Virus record (IMG/VR): IMGVR_UViG_3300021962_000107
Coordinates: 1-61,100 of that record
Direction: 5' to 3' (one strand)
DNA from: a virus
Length of the DNA stretch: 61,100 bases
Made by a program: the position numbers and the translations under genes. Positions 15,555-24,498 of this stretch are shown here, piece after piece; position 1 is the stretch's first letter; each line of letters begins with the position of its first letter. The notes beneath the pieces are model-generated. The model saw only the letters and a program-made list of their open reading frames with translations. It was not told the origin of the DNA and did no database searches.

Positions 15555-17495
15555 ATGTCATTTATTGACTCCAATGGATCTATAACAGACCCATACCGCA
15601 ACTTTATTCATATTTCAAGGTACGCTCGTTGGATTGAAAGCGAAAACCGTAGAGAAACCTGGCAGGAGACTGTTGATAGATACTGCAATTTCATGAAAGA
15701 TCATTTAGTATTAAATTATGGCTATAGCCCAAATGCAAAAATTTTTGATGAAGTTAGAGAAGCTATTCTAAAGCATCACATCATGCCTTCTATGAGGGCA
15801 CTGATGACCGCAGGACCTGCTTTAGAAAGAGATCATATTGCAGCATATAACTGTTCTTTTATTGCTGTAGACAGCCCTAGAGCCTTTGATGAGGCAATGT
15901 ACATTCTTATGAATGGAACTGGAGTTGGATTTAGTGTTGAGCAAAAGTATATTAACCAATTACCAGTAATTGCTGAGTCATTCTTTCAAACAAATACAAC
16001 TATTGTTGTTGATGATTCAAAACTTGGTTGGGCAAAAGCTTTCAAAGAATTAATTGCACTACTTTATCAAGGTCAAATTCCAAATTGGGATGTGTCTAAA
16101 GTTCGTCCATCAGGAGCAAGACTAAAGGTTTTTGGAGGAAGAGCTTCTGGACCAGACCCCCTTGTTGACTTATTTAAATTTACCATTGAAACATTTAAAC
16201 TTGCTGCAGGAAGAAAATTAAAGTCAATTGAGGCACATGACTTAATGTGTAAAGTAGGAGAAGTTGTTGTTGTTGGTGGTGTTCGCAGAAGTGCTTTAAT
16301 TTCACTTTCTAATCTTGATGATTTTGAAATGGCAAAGGCAAAGAGTGGTCAATGGTGGGAGGGAAATGGTCAAAGAGCTTTAGCTAATAACTCTGCTGTC
16401 TATAATTCAAAGCCAAATACTGCACAATTCCTTCGTGAATGGAGAAACTTGTACGAGTCAAAGTCAGGTGAGCGTGGCATCTATAATATGGATTCTGTTC
16501 GTAAGCATATTGATAAGTTTGGTCGTAGAGATTCTAGTCTAGTTGGTGGAACAAACCCCTGTGGAGAAATTCTTCTTCGTCCAAATGAATTTTGTAATCT
16601 TACAGAAGTTGTTATTGAAGCATCTGATACAAAAGAAACACTTCTTGAAAAAGTACGCCTTGCTACAATTCTTGGAACTTGGCAGTCAACTTTGACAAAC
16701 TTTAAGTACATCAGAAAGACCTGGAAAGACAACTGTGAAGAAGAAAGGCTTCTTGGAGTATCTTTGACAGGTATTTATGGAAATAAAATTACCGCTACAA
16801 ATGGAAAAGCTTTAGAAGCACTTCTTGATGAAATGAGAGATCTATCTGTTTCAGTAAATGATAAAGAGGCTAAATCTTTAAATATTAATCCTTCAGTATC
16901 AATTACTTGTGTAAAGCCTTCAGGAACGGTCTCACAGCTCACAGGAGTATCCTCTGGTATTCATCCATGGTATTCAGAATATTATGTAAGAAGTGTTAGA
17001 GCAGACAATAAAGACCCTCTTACACAGTTCCTAAAAGACTCTGGAATTCCATTTGAACCAGATGTTATGAAGCCAGAAGCTACAACAGTTTTCTACTTTC
17101 CAATTAAGGCTCCAAAGAATGCAGTTCTTACAAAAGATTTAAGTGCAATTGATCATCTTGAAATGTGGAAAACTTATAGAACTCATTGGACAGAGCATAA
17201 TCCAAGTGTTACTATTAATGTTGAAGAAGATGAGTGGATGCGTGTTGGTGCTTGGGTATTTGATAACTTTGATTCAATTGGTGGAGTATCATTTTTACCA
17301 GCAGTTGAGCATTCTTATAAACAGGCTCCATATCAAGAAATTTCTAAAGAAGAATACGAATCTTGGGTTAGCAAGATGCCTGACTCAATTCGTTGGGATA
17401 TGCTTTCTTTATATGAAACAACTGATGGAACAACTGGAAGCCAAGAGCTATCCTGCGTTGCAGGAGCATGTGAAATTGTAGACATTACAAGATAG
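15555..17495 (+). CDS. nrdJ: Adenosylcobalamin-dependent (class II) ribonucleotide reductase
   Basis: 646 residues. Reduces ribonucleotides to deoxyribonucleotides for phage DNA synthesis using coenzyme B12. The N-terminal AAYNCSF gives the first redox Cys (C100); NGTGVGFSVE follows; the active-site NPCGE has C336 and E338; the C-terminal redox pair is C634 and C639 in SCVAGAC. Length and absence of an ATP-cone plus the RALMTAG and GGVRRSALISLS blocks fit the monomeric triphosphate reductase type. The enzyme needs neither oxygen nor a small subunit. It stands between the lysis region and structural genes, away from the replication block. Arg codons are largely CGT, suggesting strong expression. 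Confidence 0.93.
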   Translation: MSFIDSNGSITDPYRNFIHISRYARWIESENRRETWQETVDRYCNFMKDHLVLNYGYSPNAKIFDEVREAILKHHIMPSMRALMTAGPALERDHIAAYNCSFIAVDSPRAFDEAMYILMNGTGVGFSVEQKYINQLPVIAESFFQTNTTIVVDDSKLGWAKAFKELIALLYQGQIPNWDVSKVRPSGARLKVFGGRASGPDPLVDLFKFTIETFKLAAGRKLKSIEAHDLMCKVGEVVVVGGVRRSALISLSNLDDFEMAKAKSGQWWEGNGQRALANNSAVYNSKPNTAQFLREWRNLYESKSGERGIYNMDSVRKHIDKFGRRDSSLVGGTNPCGEILLRPNEFCNLTEVVIEASDTKETLLEKVRLATILGTWQSTLTNFKYIRKTWKDNCEEERLLGVSLTGIYGNKITATNGKALEALLDEMRDLSVSVNDKEAKSLNINPSVSITCVKPSGTVSQLTGVSSGIHPWYSEYYVRSVRADNKDPLTQFLKDSGIPFEPDVMKPEATTVFYFPIKAPKNAVLTKDLSAIDHLEMWKTYRTHWTEHNPSVTINVEEDEWMRVGAWVFDNFDSIGGVSFLPAVEHSYKQAPYQEISKEEYESWVSKMPDSIRWDMLSLYETTDGTTGSQELSCVAGACEIVDITR

Positions 17496-17501
17496 TCTCT
17501 A

Positions 17502-17510
17502 TGATAAAAT
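17502..17510 (+). promoter_or_regulatory. Extended -10 (TGATAAAAT) before the LamG fibre gene
   Basis: TG-A-TAAAAT lies in the 31-base gap between the reductase and the 17527 gene; an AGAGG ribosome site follows before ATG 17527. Confidence 0.45.
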
Positions 17511-17526
17511 AGACTAGAGGTAATCT

Positions 17527-20500
17527 ATGTCCTACACACGTTCAAATCTTTATGCTTCAAGAATATATGCTGAGCATCCTATTGCTTTGTGGGCTATGGA
17601 TGAGCCAAATTATTTTGTTTCTTTAATTTCTCAAGAAGAAAAAGGGATTACTACATCAAATTGGAATTTTCTTAACGCAACTAGTTCTTCTGCACCTTTT
17701 ACTTTATCAGGATATCCTTTTGATGACCTAAATGTAAACAAAATATATTTAACCTCAGCATCTAGTTCTCCAGTAGAATATATGGTATCTTTATCTTCTT
17801 CAATATCTTATCTAGAATTTGATGCAAATAAAGGAAGTGTTTCTATTTCTAGCTATGTTTATATACCAGAACAGACTCAAATTTTACATGCAGATATTGG
17901 ATTTATAGTTAATGGTGAAGAGTTATATACTAGACATTCTTACTTAAATTTTAATACTTGGGAAAATATATCTCACACAAGCACAACCTCTTCTAATGGA
18001 TTTACTCCTTTTATAAGAATAATTTTTGATCAAGACATAGCAGCAACTGAATCACAAAGCTCTTTATATTTTAATGGAGTATCTGTAGGACAGTGGTCAG
18101 AACCATATACGTCAGTAAGCACTGGAATCCCTTGGAATGAGCTGGCAACATTGTCAGGAAGCATATCCTCTTTAATAGATTTTAATGGCAGCATACAGTG
18201 TACAACTCTTGATTCTTATGGATATAACGAATCTGACAATGGATATGTACTCTCTCTGAACAATTCTTTACTTGCAGAGCTTAGTGGAACTCCAATGGTT
18301 TATGGTTCAAGTGGAAATATTAAACTTAACAAAAATGTTTTTCAAACAGGAACCTCATCTTCAGCTTATGCAGAGTATGTAACAAATACAGGATCAACTG
18401 TATATCTTACAGAGCAGCAATACAAAAAGTTTCCATCTTTAGTTTTTCCAGGTAAAGGATTTTTAAATCAATTTGGATATAACAAAACTTTAACCACAGA
18501 GTTCTGGCTAAGAATTAGTCCAGAGGAAACTTCTCAAACAAGAATTTTTGGACCTCTATCATCTGATGATGGCATATACATTGATAAAGACTTTATAAAA
18601 TTAAATGTTGGAAAGTATAGTAAGTCATACTTTATTGGAAAATGGTATAGACCAATGCTTGTGCATTTTTGTCAGAGTCCAAATGAAATATTCTTAATGA
18701 TTAATGGAGAAAAGGTTATATCAATTCCAATAGATTCTTTAAGCATTAGTACATTTACGCCAGCAGACGAAGACCTTTTAGGATTTTATACAGATGATAA
18801 AATTTACCTACACGAGATAGATTCGTTTTCGATATTTCCTTATGTTGTTGCAGAACAAGTTGCAAAGAAAAGATATGTTTTTGGTCAAGGAGTCCAGGAA
18901 CAAGAGAACATTGTTGGAGCACTTAATGGAAACCTTTCTTATGTAGATTTTCCATTTTCTGGATATAGCTCTACAATTAAATATCCAGATAGAACAAGAT
19001 GGGAAGATGGATTTTATAATAACATAGTTGCAAATAGTCAAGGTATTTCTTTACCAGAATATGAATTACCAGAAGTAATTTTTAACAACAATACCTCTTT
19101 GTCTAGTGTTGAAAAATCCTTAGTAAGCTCAGGATTCTATGAAGACAACTACTCTGTTCAAAATGAAGATTATCCTTTTATTGTAATGGATCCAACTGGA
19201 TACTATATAGGAAACGGATCTTATGGAACTATTTATTTTTCAAAATTAAACCAGACAAATTATCAAACAAGATCTATTCACTCTATATTAAAGTCTTCAG
19301 GAGATGTTTCAACTAGACAATCTTTACTTTATATAGCAAATAGTACACAAAATAATATTTTTGAGGTAGCAATTGAATCTGGAAGTATTAAATATCTTTA
19401 TAACGATGTTTTACTAGAATCTTCACCTATTTCAGCTAGTTCATATTTTGCAGTGGGCATTGACTTTAATAAAATTGAGCAATCCTACCACTCCACCATT
19501 GGATCATTCTTTTCAAGACCAGAAAGCTTATCTTTAAATTTTGCAGGAAATCAAGAAGATGTATTTTTAGGTAAAATATTTTCTTTAACAATCAATAATG
19601 ATTTCTTTACAGATAAAGATGGTAGTCAAATATTTAATTCTTCAGGGATAGCAATTAAAAACTTTAATAGCGAACTATATGACTATATTGGATCTTATAC
19701 ACTTGTTCCAAAGTCTTCAAATTCTGAGATTATTTTAGATGTTGCCGTATCTGGATACTGGGAAAACTCTATCCCACTGTCTTATTTTGGAAAGTATATA
19801 ACACAGTCTAATGGAGAACTAAAGTATGACCTAGATATTCTTCAGTTTAACATTGATACTCCAAGTTCTATATTCTCAAAGTTCAATCAAGAATCTTCAG
19901 ATTATCAAGAAACTTTATCTACAAAAGTTTTTGTAACACTTCAAAATATTATTGAAATTGGTCAAACAGTTTATACTCAGTTTACAAATACAGAGCTTGT
20001 TGGAATGAATAGGGTGCTAGATTTAGGATCAATAATTTCTTCAGATGATACAAAATATAAAATTAACGATGGGACTATAATCTATCCACCAAAAGACATT
20101 TCTGGGTTTATAAATTACTATATTACTTTACATATTGAAATTTCTTCTAGAGGAACAAGAACAGAAAATGTAAAAATTAAAAACATGTCTTTGTCCTCAC
20201 TATCTTTTGATGAAGGAGAGTTTTTCTCAATCAATACTCCTGCTATAGGAAAATTTTATCCAATAGTAAAAAATGAAGATCAGTATGTATATAAAAGAAA
20301 GATACCTGTAGTAATTGATACAGAATCTTCTCCATACTTATATTTGTCAGGAAATTCTGGAATAGAGGTATTGCCAGAAGTTGATGAAAACCTAGTAAAG
20401 GGTATTTCTGTTCCAATAAATCAAACTTTAAAATCTGATCAAACTATTGTTGGAATGCAAATGTTTTTGATGTATAACGAATCAAACTTATTTTTTGAAA

Positions 20501-21087
20501 GAAAAAAGATAGGAAAGATATTTAACTCAGATATATCTTTTGATATTGTTCTAGTTCCTGAAGAAGATGGAAAAAGAGCTTTCTTTAAAATATTTAATAC
20601 ACAAACTGGTCAGCAGCTAAAAAACACCAAATTCTTTTTAAATGGAGTATTAGTGAGTCAGGTAGTTATACAGCCACTATCTTGGAACTATATAGTTATG
20701 TCATTTGAAATAGAGCCAGGAGAAACTCAACATCCAATCTACCTTAATGGATCTATTGGTCAAATAGAAATTTATTCAGGAGTAAAGGTTGATAATGTTG
20801 CAAGTTTTGCAAAACTGGATGTTCTTGAGCAACCCTTAGTTGTATATGATAGATGGAATGATGTTGATGATTTTAATTGGCAATATTGGTCAGCTTCATC
20901 TTCCTGGCTTAGAGCATTAAATGAAAACCCACTTGGCGTTACTATTCTTTCTTTAGATGGTCAAGAAATATTTAATACATATTCTGGTCTTTCTTCAGGT
21001 ATTGGAAACGATGATAGCATAGTTAATGTTACTTTTGACTCTGTTGTTATATTAAATGACGCAGACTGGGACACTTATTTGGTTTAA
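17527..21087 (+). CDS. Large minor tail / fibre protein with LamG-like domains
   Basis: 1186 residues, almost entirely beta-rich and Ser/Asn/Ile-rich. The N-terminus (SRIYAEHPIALWAMDE) is the typical opening of concanavalin/LamG-type phage proteins. A first LamG-like domain covers about 300-430 (TTEFWLRISPEE, IGKWYRPMLVHF, FLMINGEKV), a second about 600-720 (IHSILKSS, FLGKIFSLTIN), and a third about 970-1100 (LFFERKKIGKIF, LSWNYIVMSFEIEPGE). Such domains bind carbohydrate. It is separated from the other tail genes by the head region. No enzymatic motif was seen. Role as adhesin or long tail fibre is inferred. Confidence 0.78.
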   Translation: MSYTRSNLYASRIYAEHPIALWAMDEPNYFVSLISQEEKGITTSNWNFLNATSSSAPFTLSGYPFDDLNVNKIYLTSASSSPVEYMVSLSSSISYLEFDANKGSVSISSYVYIPEQTQILHADIGFIVNGEELYTRHSYLNFNTWENISHTSTTSSNGFTPFIRIIFDQDIAATESQSSLYFNGVSVGQWSEPYTSVSTGIPWNELATLSGSISSLIDFNGSIQCTTLDSYGYNESDNGYVLSLNNSLLAELSGTPMVYGSSGNIKLNKNVFQTGTSSSAYAEYVTNTGSTVYLTEQQYKKFPSLVFPGKGFLNQFGYNKTLTTEFWLRISPEETSQTRIFGPLSSDDGIYIDKDFIKLNVGKYSKSYFIGKWYRPMLVHFCQSPNEIFLMINGEKVISIPIDSLSISTFTPADEDLLGFYTDDKIYLHEIDSFSIFPYVVAEQVAKKRYVFGQGVQEQENIVGALNGNLSYVDFPFSGYSSTIKYPDRTRWEDGFYNNIVANSQGISLPEYELPEVIFNNNTSLSSVEKSLVSSGFYEDNYSVQNEDYPFIVMDPTGYYIGNGSYGTIYFSKLNQTNYQTRSIHSILKSSGDVSTRQSLLYIANSTQNNIFEVAIESGSIKYLYNDVLLESSPISASSYFAVGIDFNKIEQSYHSTIGSFFSRPESLSLNFAGNQEDVFLGKIFSLTINNDFFTDKDGSQIFNSSGIAIKNFNSELYDYIGSYTLVPKSSNSEIILDVAVSGYWENSIPLSYFGKYITQSNGELKYDLDILQFNIDTPSSIFSKFNQESSDYQETLSTKVFVTLQNIIEIGQTVYTQFTNTELVGMNRVLDLGSIISSDDTKYKINDGTIIYPPKDISGFINYYITLHIEISSRGTRTENVKIKNMSLSSLSFDEGEFFSINTPAIGKFYPIVKNEDQYVYKRKIPVVIDTESSPYLYLSGNSGIEVLPEVDENLVKGISVPINQTLKSDQTIVGMQMFLMYNESNLFFERKKIGKIFNSDISFDIVLVPEEDGKRAFFKIFNTQTGQQLKNTKFFLNGVLVSQVVIQPLSWNYIVMSFEIEPGETQHPIYLNGSIGQIEIYSGVKVDNVASFAKLDVLEQPLVVYDRWNDVDDFNWQYWSASSSWLRALNENPLGVTILSLDGQEIFNTYSGLSSGIGNDDSIVNVTFDSVVILNDADWDTYLV

Positions 21088-21098
21088 GTGATAATTTA

Positions 21099-21107
21099 TG
21101 GTACAAT
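21099..21107 (+). promoter_or_regulatory. Extended -10 (TGGTACAAT), probable leaderless start of the head operon
   Basis: TG-G-TACAAT ends six bases before ATG 21114. No ribosome site is present in the short gap, so the head operon transcript probably begins at the start codon. Confidence 0.55.
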
Positions 21108-21113
21108 GATGTC

Positions 21114-21485
21114 ATGGATTATATAGAAGGCTTACAAAAAATGCCAAACAAGCCAAAAGTAAAGGTAGTAGAGAATACTTCTGAATATGGTTTATATGTT
21201 TGGAAAATGGAAACTGGTAAAATATTTGGTGATGGAAATGGAAGTTTTATGAACATTCCTGCCAGAAAATATGATATTGGTGCGATTAATAGAATTACAC
21301 AGGCTGCAGCCCACTACGGTGCTGGTCCTGGAAAGGCAGTATTTATGCCAGGAGTAACAAGAGTTACAGAAGAAGAAAACTCTGTTCAGATTGATAGAAT
21401 GAAGCAGGGATATATTCCAGATGAATTTGATACTGGAGCTTTCATAGATGCTGCAAAGGGGCTGAAAAAGCATGGAGATGACTGA
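21114..21485 (+). CDS. Unknown head-region protein upstream of portal
   Basis: 123 residues. Notable pieces are YGLYVWKMETGKIFGDGNG, NIPARKYD, RITQAAAHYGAGPGKAVFMPG and a C-terminal charged helix. The pattern is that of a compact alpha/beta protein; I do not recognise the family. It begins the head gene block and overlaps the portal gene by 14 bases, so it is probably translated in step with portal and may be a virion or packaging accessory. Start ATG sits at the predicted transcript 5' end. Confidence 0.72.
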   Translation: MDYIEGLQKMPNKPKVKVVENTSEYGLYVWKMETGKIFGDGNGSFMNIPARKYDIGAINRITQAAAHYGAGPGKAVFMPGVTRVTEEENSVQIDRMKQGYIPDEFDTGAFIDAAKGLKKHGDD

Positions 21486-23028
21486 AACTATTGCAAGACT
21501 AGATAACTTAGATAAGAATAAGCCTTCTGCAAATAAAAGTGATGATTTCTTACTTGAAGCAGATATAGTAAAAAGCTTCGATGGAATTGATGCAAACTTT
21601 AAAAGAAGAATAACTAGAATGAGCAAAGCTTACACTGGTCAAGATGGTGCTAAGTCAAAGCAGTTATTTCCAGAACAAGACATTACAACAGCCTACGGTC
21701 TTTTTGACGTAGTTCTTCCACCTTACAACCTTGATGAACTTGCATTCTTCTTTGATAACTCCTTTGCAAACCATGCTGCAATTAATGCCAAGGTTGCAAA
21801 TACAGTAGGTCTTGGATATAACTTTATTATGTCTGATATTGTTAAAGCAAGAATTGAAGAGATTGAAGATGTTAATCAAAGAGTTAGAGCACAAAGAAAA
21901 GTTGAAAGGGCAAAGAGTGAGCTAACTGCTTGGTTAGAAGAATTGAACGATGAAGATACTTTTACCCATGTTCTTGAAAAAGCTATGACAGATTACGAAG
22001 CAACTGGAAATGGCTATATTGAAATTGGTAGAAAAAATACTGGAGAGATTGGTTACATTGGTCATATTCCAGCAACGACTGTTCGTGTAAGAAGACTTCG
22101 TGATGGGTATATTCAAATTGTAAATCAAAGAGTAGTCTATTTTAAAAACTTCCAAGATAAGAAAACAGTAAATCCTGTTACTACAGATCCAAGACCAAAC
22201 GAATTGATTCATATTAAAAAGTACAGTCCAAAGAATACCTATTATGGTGTTCCAGATGTAGTGTCTGCAGCAACTTCTGTTGTTGGAGATCAACTTGCTG
22301 CAAGATACAATATTGATTACTTTGAAAACAAGGCTGTGCCAAGATACATTGTTACTCTAAAAGGTGCAAAGCTTTCCTCTGATGCAGAAGATAAGTTATT
22401 TAGATTCCTACAGTCTGGTCTTCGTGGACAAAATCATAGAACTCTTTATATCCCACTTCCTGGTGATGCTGCAGATAACAAGGTTGAGTTTAAGATGGAG
22501 CCAGTTGAAAATGGTATTCAGGAAGGATCGTTTGATAAGTATAGAACTTCAAATGTTCACGACATCCTTATGGCTCATCAAGTTCCTATTTCTAAAGTTG
22601 GATCAGATCCTGGTAGCTCAATTGCCTCTGCTCTTGTTTCAGACAGAACATTCAAAGAGCAGGTTGCAAGACCATCACAAAAGAATTTGGAAAAAACAAT
22701 TAATAAGCTTATTAAGGAAAAGACAGATATTCTGTTACTAAAGTTTAATGAGCTAACTCTTACAGATGAAAACACTCAGAGTCAGATTGATGAAAGATAT
22801 CTAAGAGCACAAGTTGTTGTTCCAAATGATATTAGACCAAGATTAGGATTACCAGTAATTCCGCAAGGAGATACTCCAGTAGTTATGACCCCTCAACAAC
22901 GTGCAGAGCAAAATGCTCAAATGGCTGGAACAAGACAAAGAGATCAACAAAGAACCAACGAAGCATCTGATTCAACTTCTACCACAACAGGAAGAAATCC
23001 TGGTGGAGAAGGAAGATCAGTGTTATAA
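21472..23028 (+). CDS. Portal protein (PBSX family)
   Basis: 518 residues from ATG 21472; ATG 21478 two codons in is an alternative. The segment LPPYNLDELAFFFDNSFANHAAINAKVANTVGLGYNF order, TDYEATGNGYIEIGR, GYIGHIPATTVR, LIHIKKYSPKNTYYGVPDV and DILMAHQVPISKVG identifies the PBSX-type portal of Gram-positive phages. Twelve copies form the ring through which DNA is packaged and to which the neck attaches. The C-terminal 50 residues are Gln/Thr/Ser-rich and disordered. Followed by a 48-base gap with two TATAAT boxes. Confidence 0.92.
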   Translation: MEMTETIARLDNLDKNKPSANKSDDFLLEADIVKSFDGIDANFKRRITRMSKAYTGQDGAKSKQLFPEQDITTAYGLFDVVLPPYNLDELAFFFDNSFANHAAINAKVANTVGLGYNFIMSDIVKARIEEIEDVNQRVRAQRKVERAKSELTAWLEELNDEDTFTHVLEKAMTDYEATGNGYIEIGRKNTGEIGYIGHIPATTVRVRRLRDGYIQIVNQRVVYFKNFQDKKTVNPVTTDPRPNELIHIKKYSPKNTYYGVPDVVSAATSVVGDQLAARYNIDYFENKAVPRYIVTLKGAKLSSDAEDKLFRFLQSGLRGQNHRTLYIPLPGDAADNKVEFKMEPVENGIQEGSFDKYRTSNVHDILMAHQVPISKVGSDPGSSIASALVSDRTFKEQVARPSQKNLEKTINKLIKEKTDILLLKFNELTLTDENTQSQIDERYLRAQVVVPNDIRPRLGLPVIPQGDTPVVMTPQQRAEQNAQMAGTRQRDQQRTNEASDSTSTTTGRNPGGEGRSVL

Positions 23029-23067
23029 TATAACAATATTATAAACATATAAAAATACATATATAAT
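23021..23067 (+). promoter_or_regulatory. Two possible promoters before the protease/scaffold gene
   Basis: TG-T-TATAAT (23021-23029) overlaps the portal stop region, and a second TATAAT (23062-23067) lies nine bases before ATG 23077 with an AGGA between. Either could start a capsid-assembly transcript. Confidence 0.4.
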
Positions 23068-23076
23068 AGGAATAAG

Positions 23077-24474
23077 ATGTCTGCTTTAAACAAGGCTTAT
23101 TGGACTTCGGACAACGATGATATCAAGTTGTCTATGCCAATCGCCAAAATAGATGAAGAGCGTAGAACCGTTTCTGGGTTTGCTACGCTTGATAATATTG
23201 ATAAGCAAGCTGATATTGTTCCTACAGATGTCAGCATTAAAGCTTTTGAAACGTTTCGTGGAAATTTAAGAGAGATGCATCAGCCTATTGCAGTTGGCAA
23301 GGTAGTAAATTTTAGACAAGAAAAGTTTTTTGACAAAAGCACAGACAAGATTTATAATGGTGTTTATGTAGATGCATATATTTCTAAAGGTGCACAAGAT
23401 ACTTGGGAAAAAGTTCTTGATGGAACTTTAACAGGATTTTCAATTGGTGGAGTAATCAAGGAAGCAGAAAATTCCTGGGATGAAAATGTTGAAAAGACAA
23501 TTAGAATTGTAAAAGATTATGAACTTCATGAACTATCTTTGGTAGATAATCCAGCAAATCAATTTGCAAATGTTGTGTCTATTCAGAAGATTAACAAAGA
23601 TGATCAAATAGATGGTATAATTACAAAAGCAGATATTGAAAATGTCTACTGGTGTGAGAATGACGGTCTTGTCAGACTCTCAGAAGTTGAAGATTCAAGC
23701 TGCCCTTCATGTGAAGTTAGCATGAAGAATATTGGTTTCGTAGAGACAAAGGATACAGAAAAGGCTATGATGGTTAAATCACTTTTAAACAAGTTCATTG
23801 GTTCTTCAGACTTGTCAAAATCTAATGATGTTTCCGAAACCCCAGAGACTTCAGGCGAAACGTCTGAAACAGCGATTGACAATAATGCGTCAATTGTAAA
23901 AAACAATATAGAGGAGGAGAACAACGTGTCAGAAGAAAATACAGTAGTAGAAGAGACCGTTGAAGAAGTTGCAACTGAAGAAGTTGTTGCTGAAACTCCT
24001 GCCGAAGAAACCGTAGAAAAGTCAGTTGACGCAGTTGACGCTGTTGAGGAAACAGTAGTTAAGTCTGCTGATCCAGAAGAAGCACCTGCAGAAGATGTTG
24101 CAGACGAAGATGCTTCCGATGACGTTGAAGTTGAAAAGTCTGTTGCTGAAGCTAGTGCAACTGATTCTGAGCTTGTAAAAGCTGTTGACGAAATTAAGGT
24201 TTCAGTAACAGAGGCAGTGAGTGAACTTGTTTCAACAATTAAGTCACTAAATGAAGAGATTGCAGACCTTAAGAAAGGTCACGCCACAGTAGCAGAAGAA
24301 GTTGCTGGAGTAAGAGGCAGTCTTGAAGAGTTTGGAAAGCGTGTAGATGGTCTAGAAGACGAAACCGCTGTCCGCAAGTCTGGCGATCTTGGCGGGATCG
24401 TTCAGGGAACAAAAATACAAAAAGGGTCTATGTGGGGTGGACGTTTCCTAAATTCCGCTGACCTATATCATTAA
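23077..24474 (+). CDS. Prohead maturation protease (XkdF/S78-like) fused to scaffold
   Basis: 465 residues. Residues 1-175 are an XkdF-type serine protease: RTVSGFATLDN, REMHQP with candidate His68, LTGFSIGG with candidate Ser122, and YELHELSLVDNPAN near 148-161. A small Cys module follows (about C192, C212, C215). From about 250 the chain is acidic, Glu/Val/Ala-rich and coiled-coil-like, ending in a short basic patch, as for capsid scaffolds. The protease would remove the scaffold and process the capsid during maturation. An internal in-frame start at 23926 can make the scaffold alone (separate entry). Confidence 0.88.
   Translation: MSALNKAYWTSDNDDIKLSMPIAKIDEERRTVSGFATLDNIDKQADIVPTDVSIKAFETFRGNLREMHQPIAVGKVVNFRQEKFFDKSTDKIYNGVYVDAYISKGAQDTWEKVLDGTLTGFSIGGVIKEAENSWDENVEKTIRIVKDYELHELSLVDNPANQFANVVSIQKINKDDQIDGIITKADIENVYWCENDGLVRLSEVEDSSCPSCEVSMKNIGFVETKDTEKAMMVKSLLNKFIGSSDLSKSNDVSETPETSGETSETAIDNNASIVKNNIEEENNVSEENTVVEETVEEVATEEVVAETPAEETVEKSVDAVDAVEETVVKSADPEEAPAEDVADEDASDDVEVEKSVAEASATDSELVKAVDEIKVSVTEAVSELVSTIKSLNEEIADLKKGHATVAEEVAGVRGSLEEFGKRVDGLEDETAVRKSGDLGGIVQGTKIQKGSMWGGRFLNSADLYH
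23911..23917 (+). promoter_or_regulatory. Strong internal Shine-Dalgarno inside the protease gene
   Basis: GAGGAGG is followed eight bases later by GTG 23926 in the same frame. The coded Glu-Glu-Glu-Asn-Asn uses GAG and AAC codons, although neighbouring Glu and Asn are mostly GAA and AAT, suggesting selection for the ribosome site. Confidence 0.7.
23926..24474 (+). CDS. Predicted internal-start capsid scaffold
   Basis: 182 residues from GTG 23926, in frame with the protease and sharing its C-terminus. It comprises the acidic repeat-like stretch (EETVEE, AEETVEKS, DAVEE), a predicted coiled coil (ELVSTIKSLNEEIADLKKG, about residues 90-115) and a basic tail. This nested arrangement is the one known for lambda C/Nu3, where the scaffold is made in excess of the protease. 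Evidence is the strong Shine-Dalgarno and local codon change; expression itself is inferred. Confidence 0.6.
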   Translation: MSEENTVVEETVEEVATEEVVAETPAEETVEKSVDAVDAVEETVVKSADPEEAPAEDVADEDASDDVEVEKSVAEASATDSELVKAVDEIKVSVTEAVSELVSTIKSLNEEIADLKKGHATVAEEVAGVRGSLEEFGKRVDGLEDETAVRKSGDLGGIVQGTKIQKGSMWGGRFLNSADLYH

Positions 24475-24498
24475 GAGAAACTGGAGGTGAAATAAAAA

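Noticed and set aside
22364-22741. Alternative forward frame inside the portal gene
   Set aside because: Leu-rich shadow of a well supported gene with no ribosome site.
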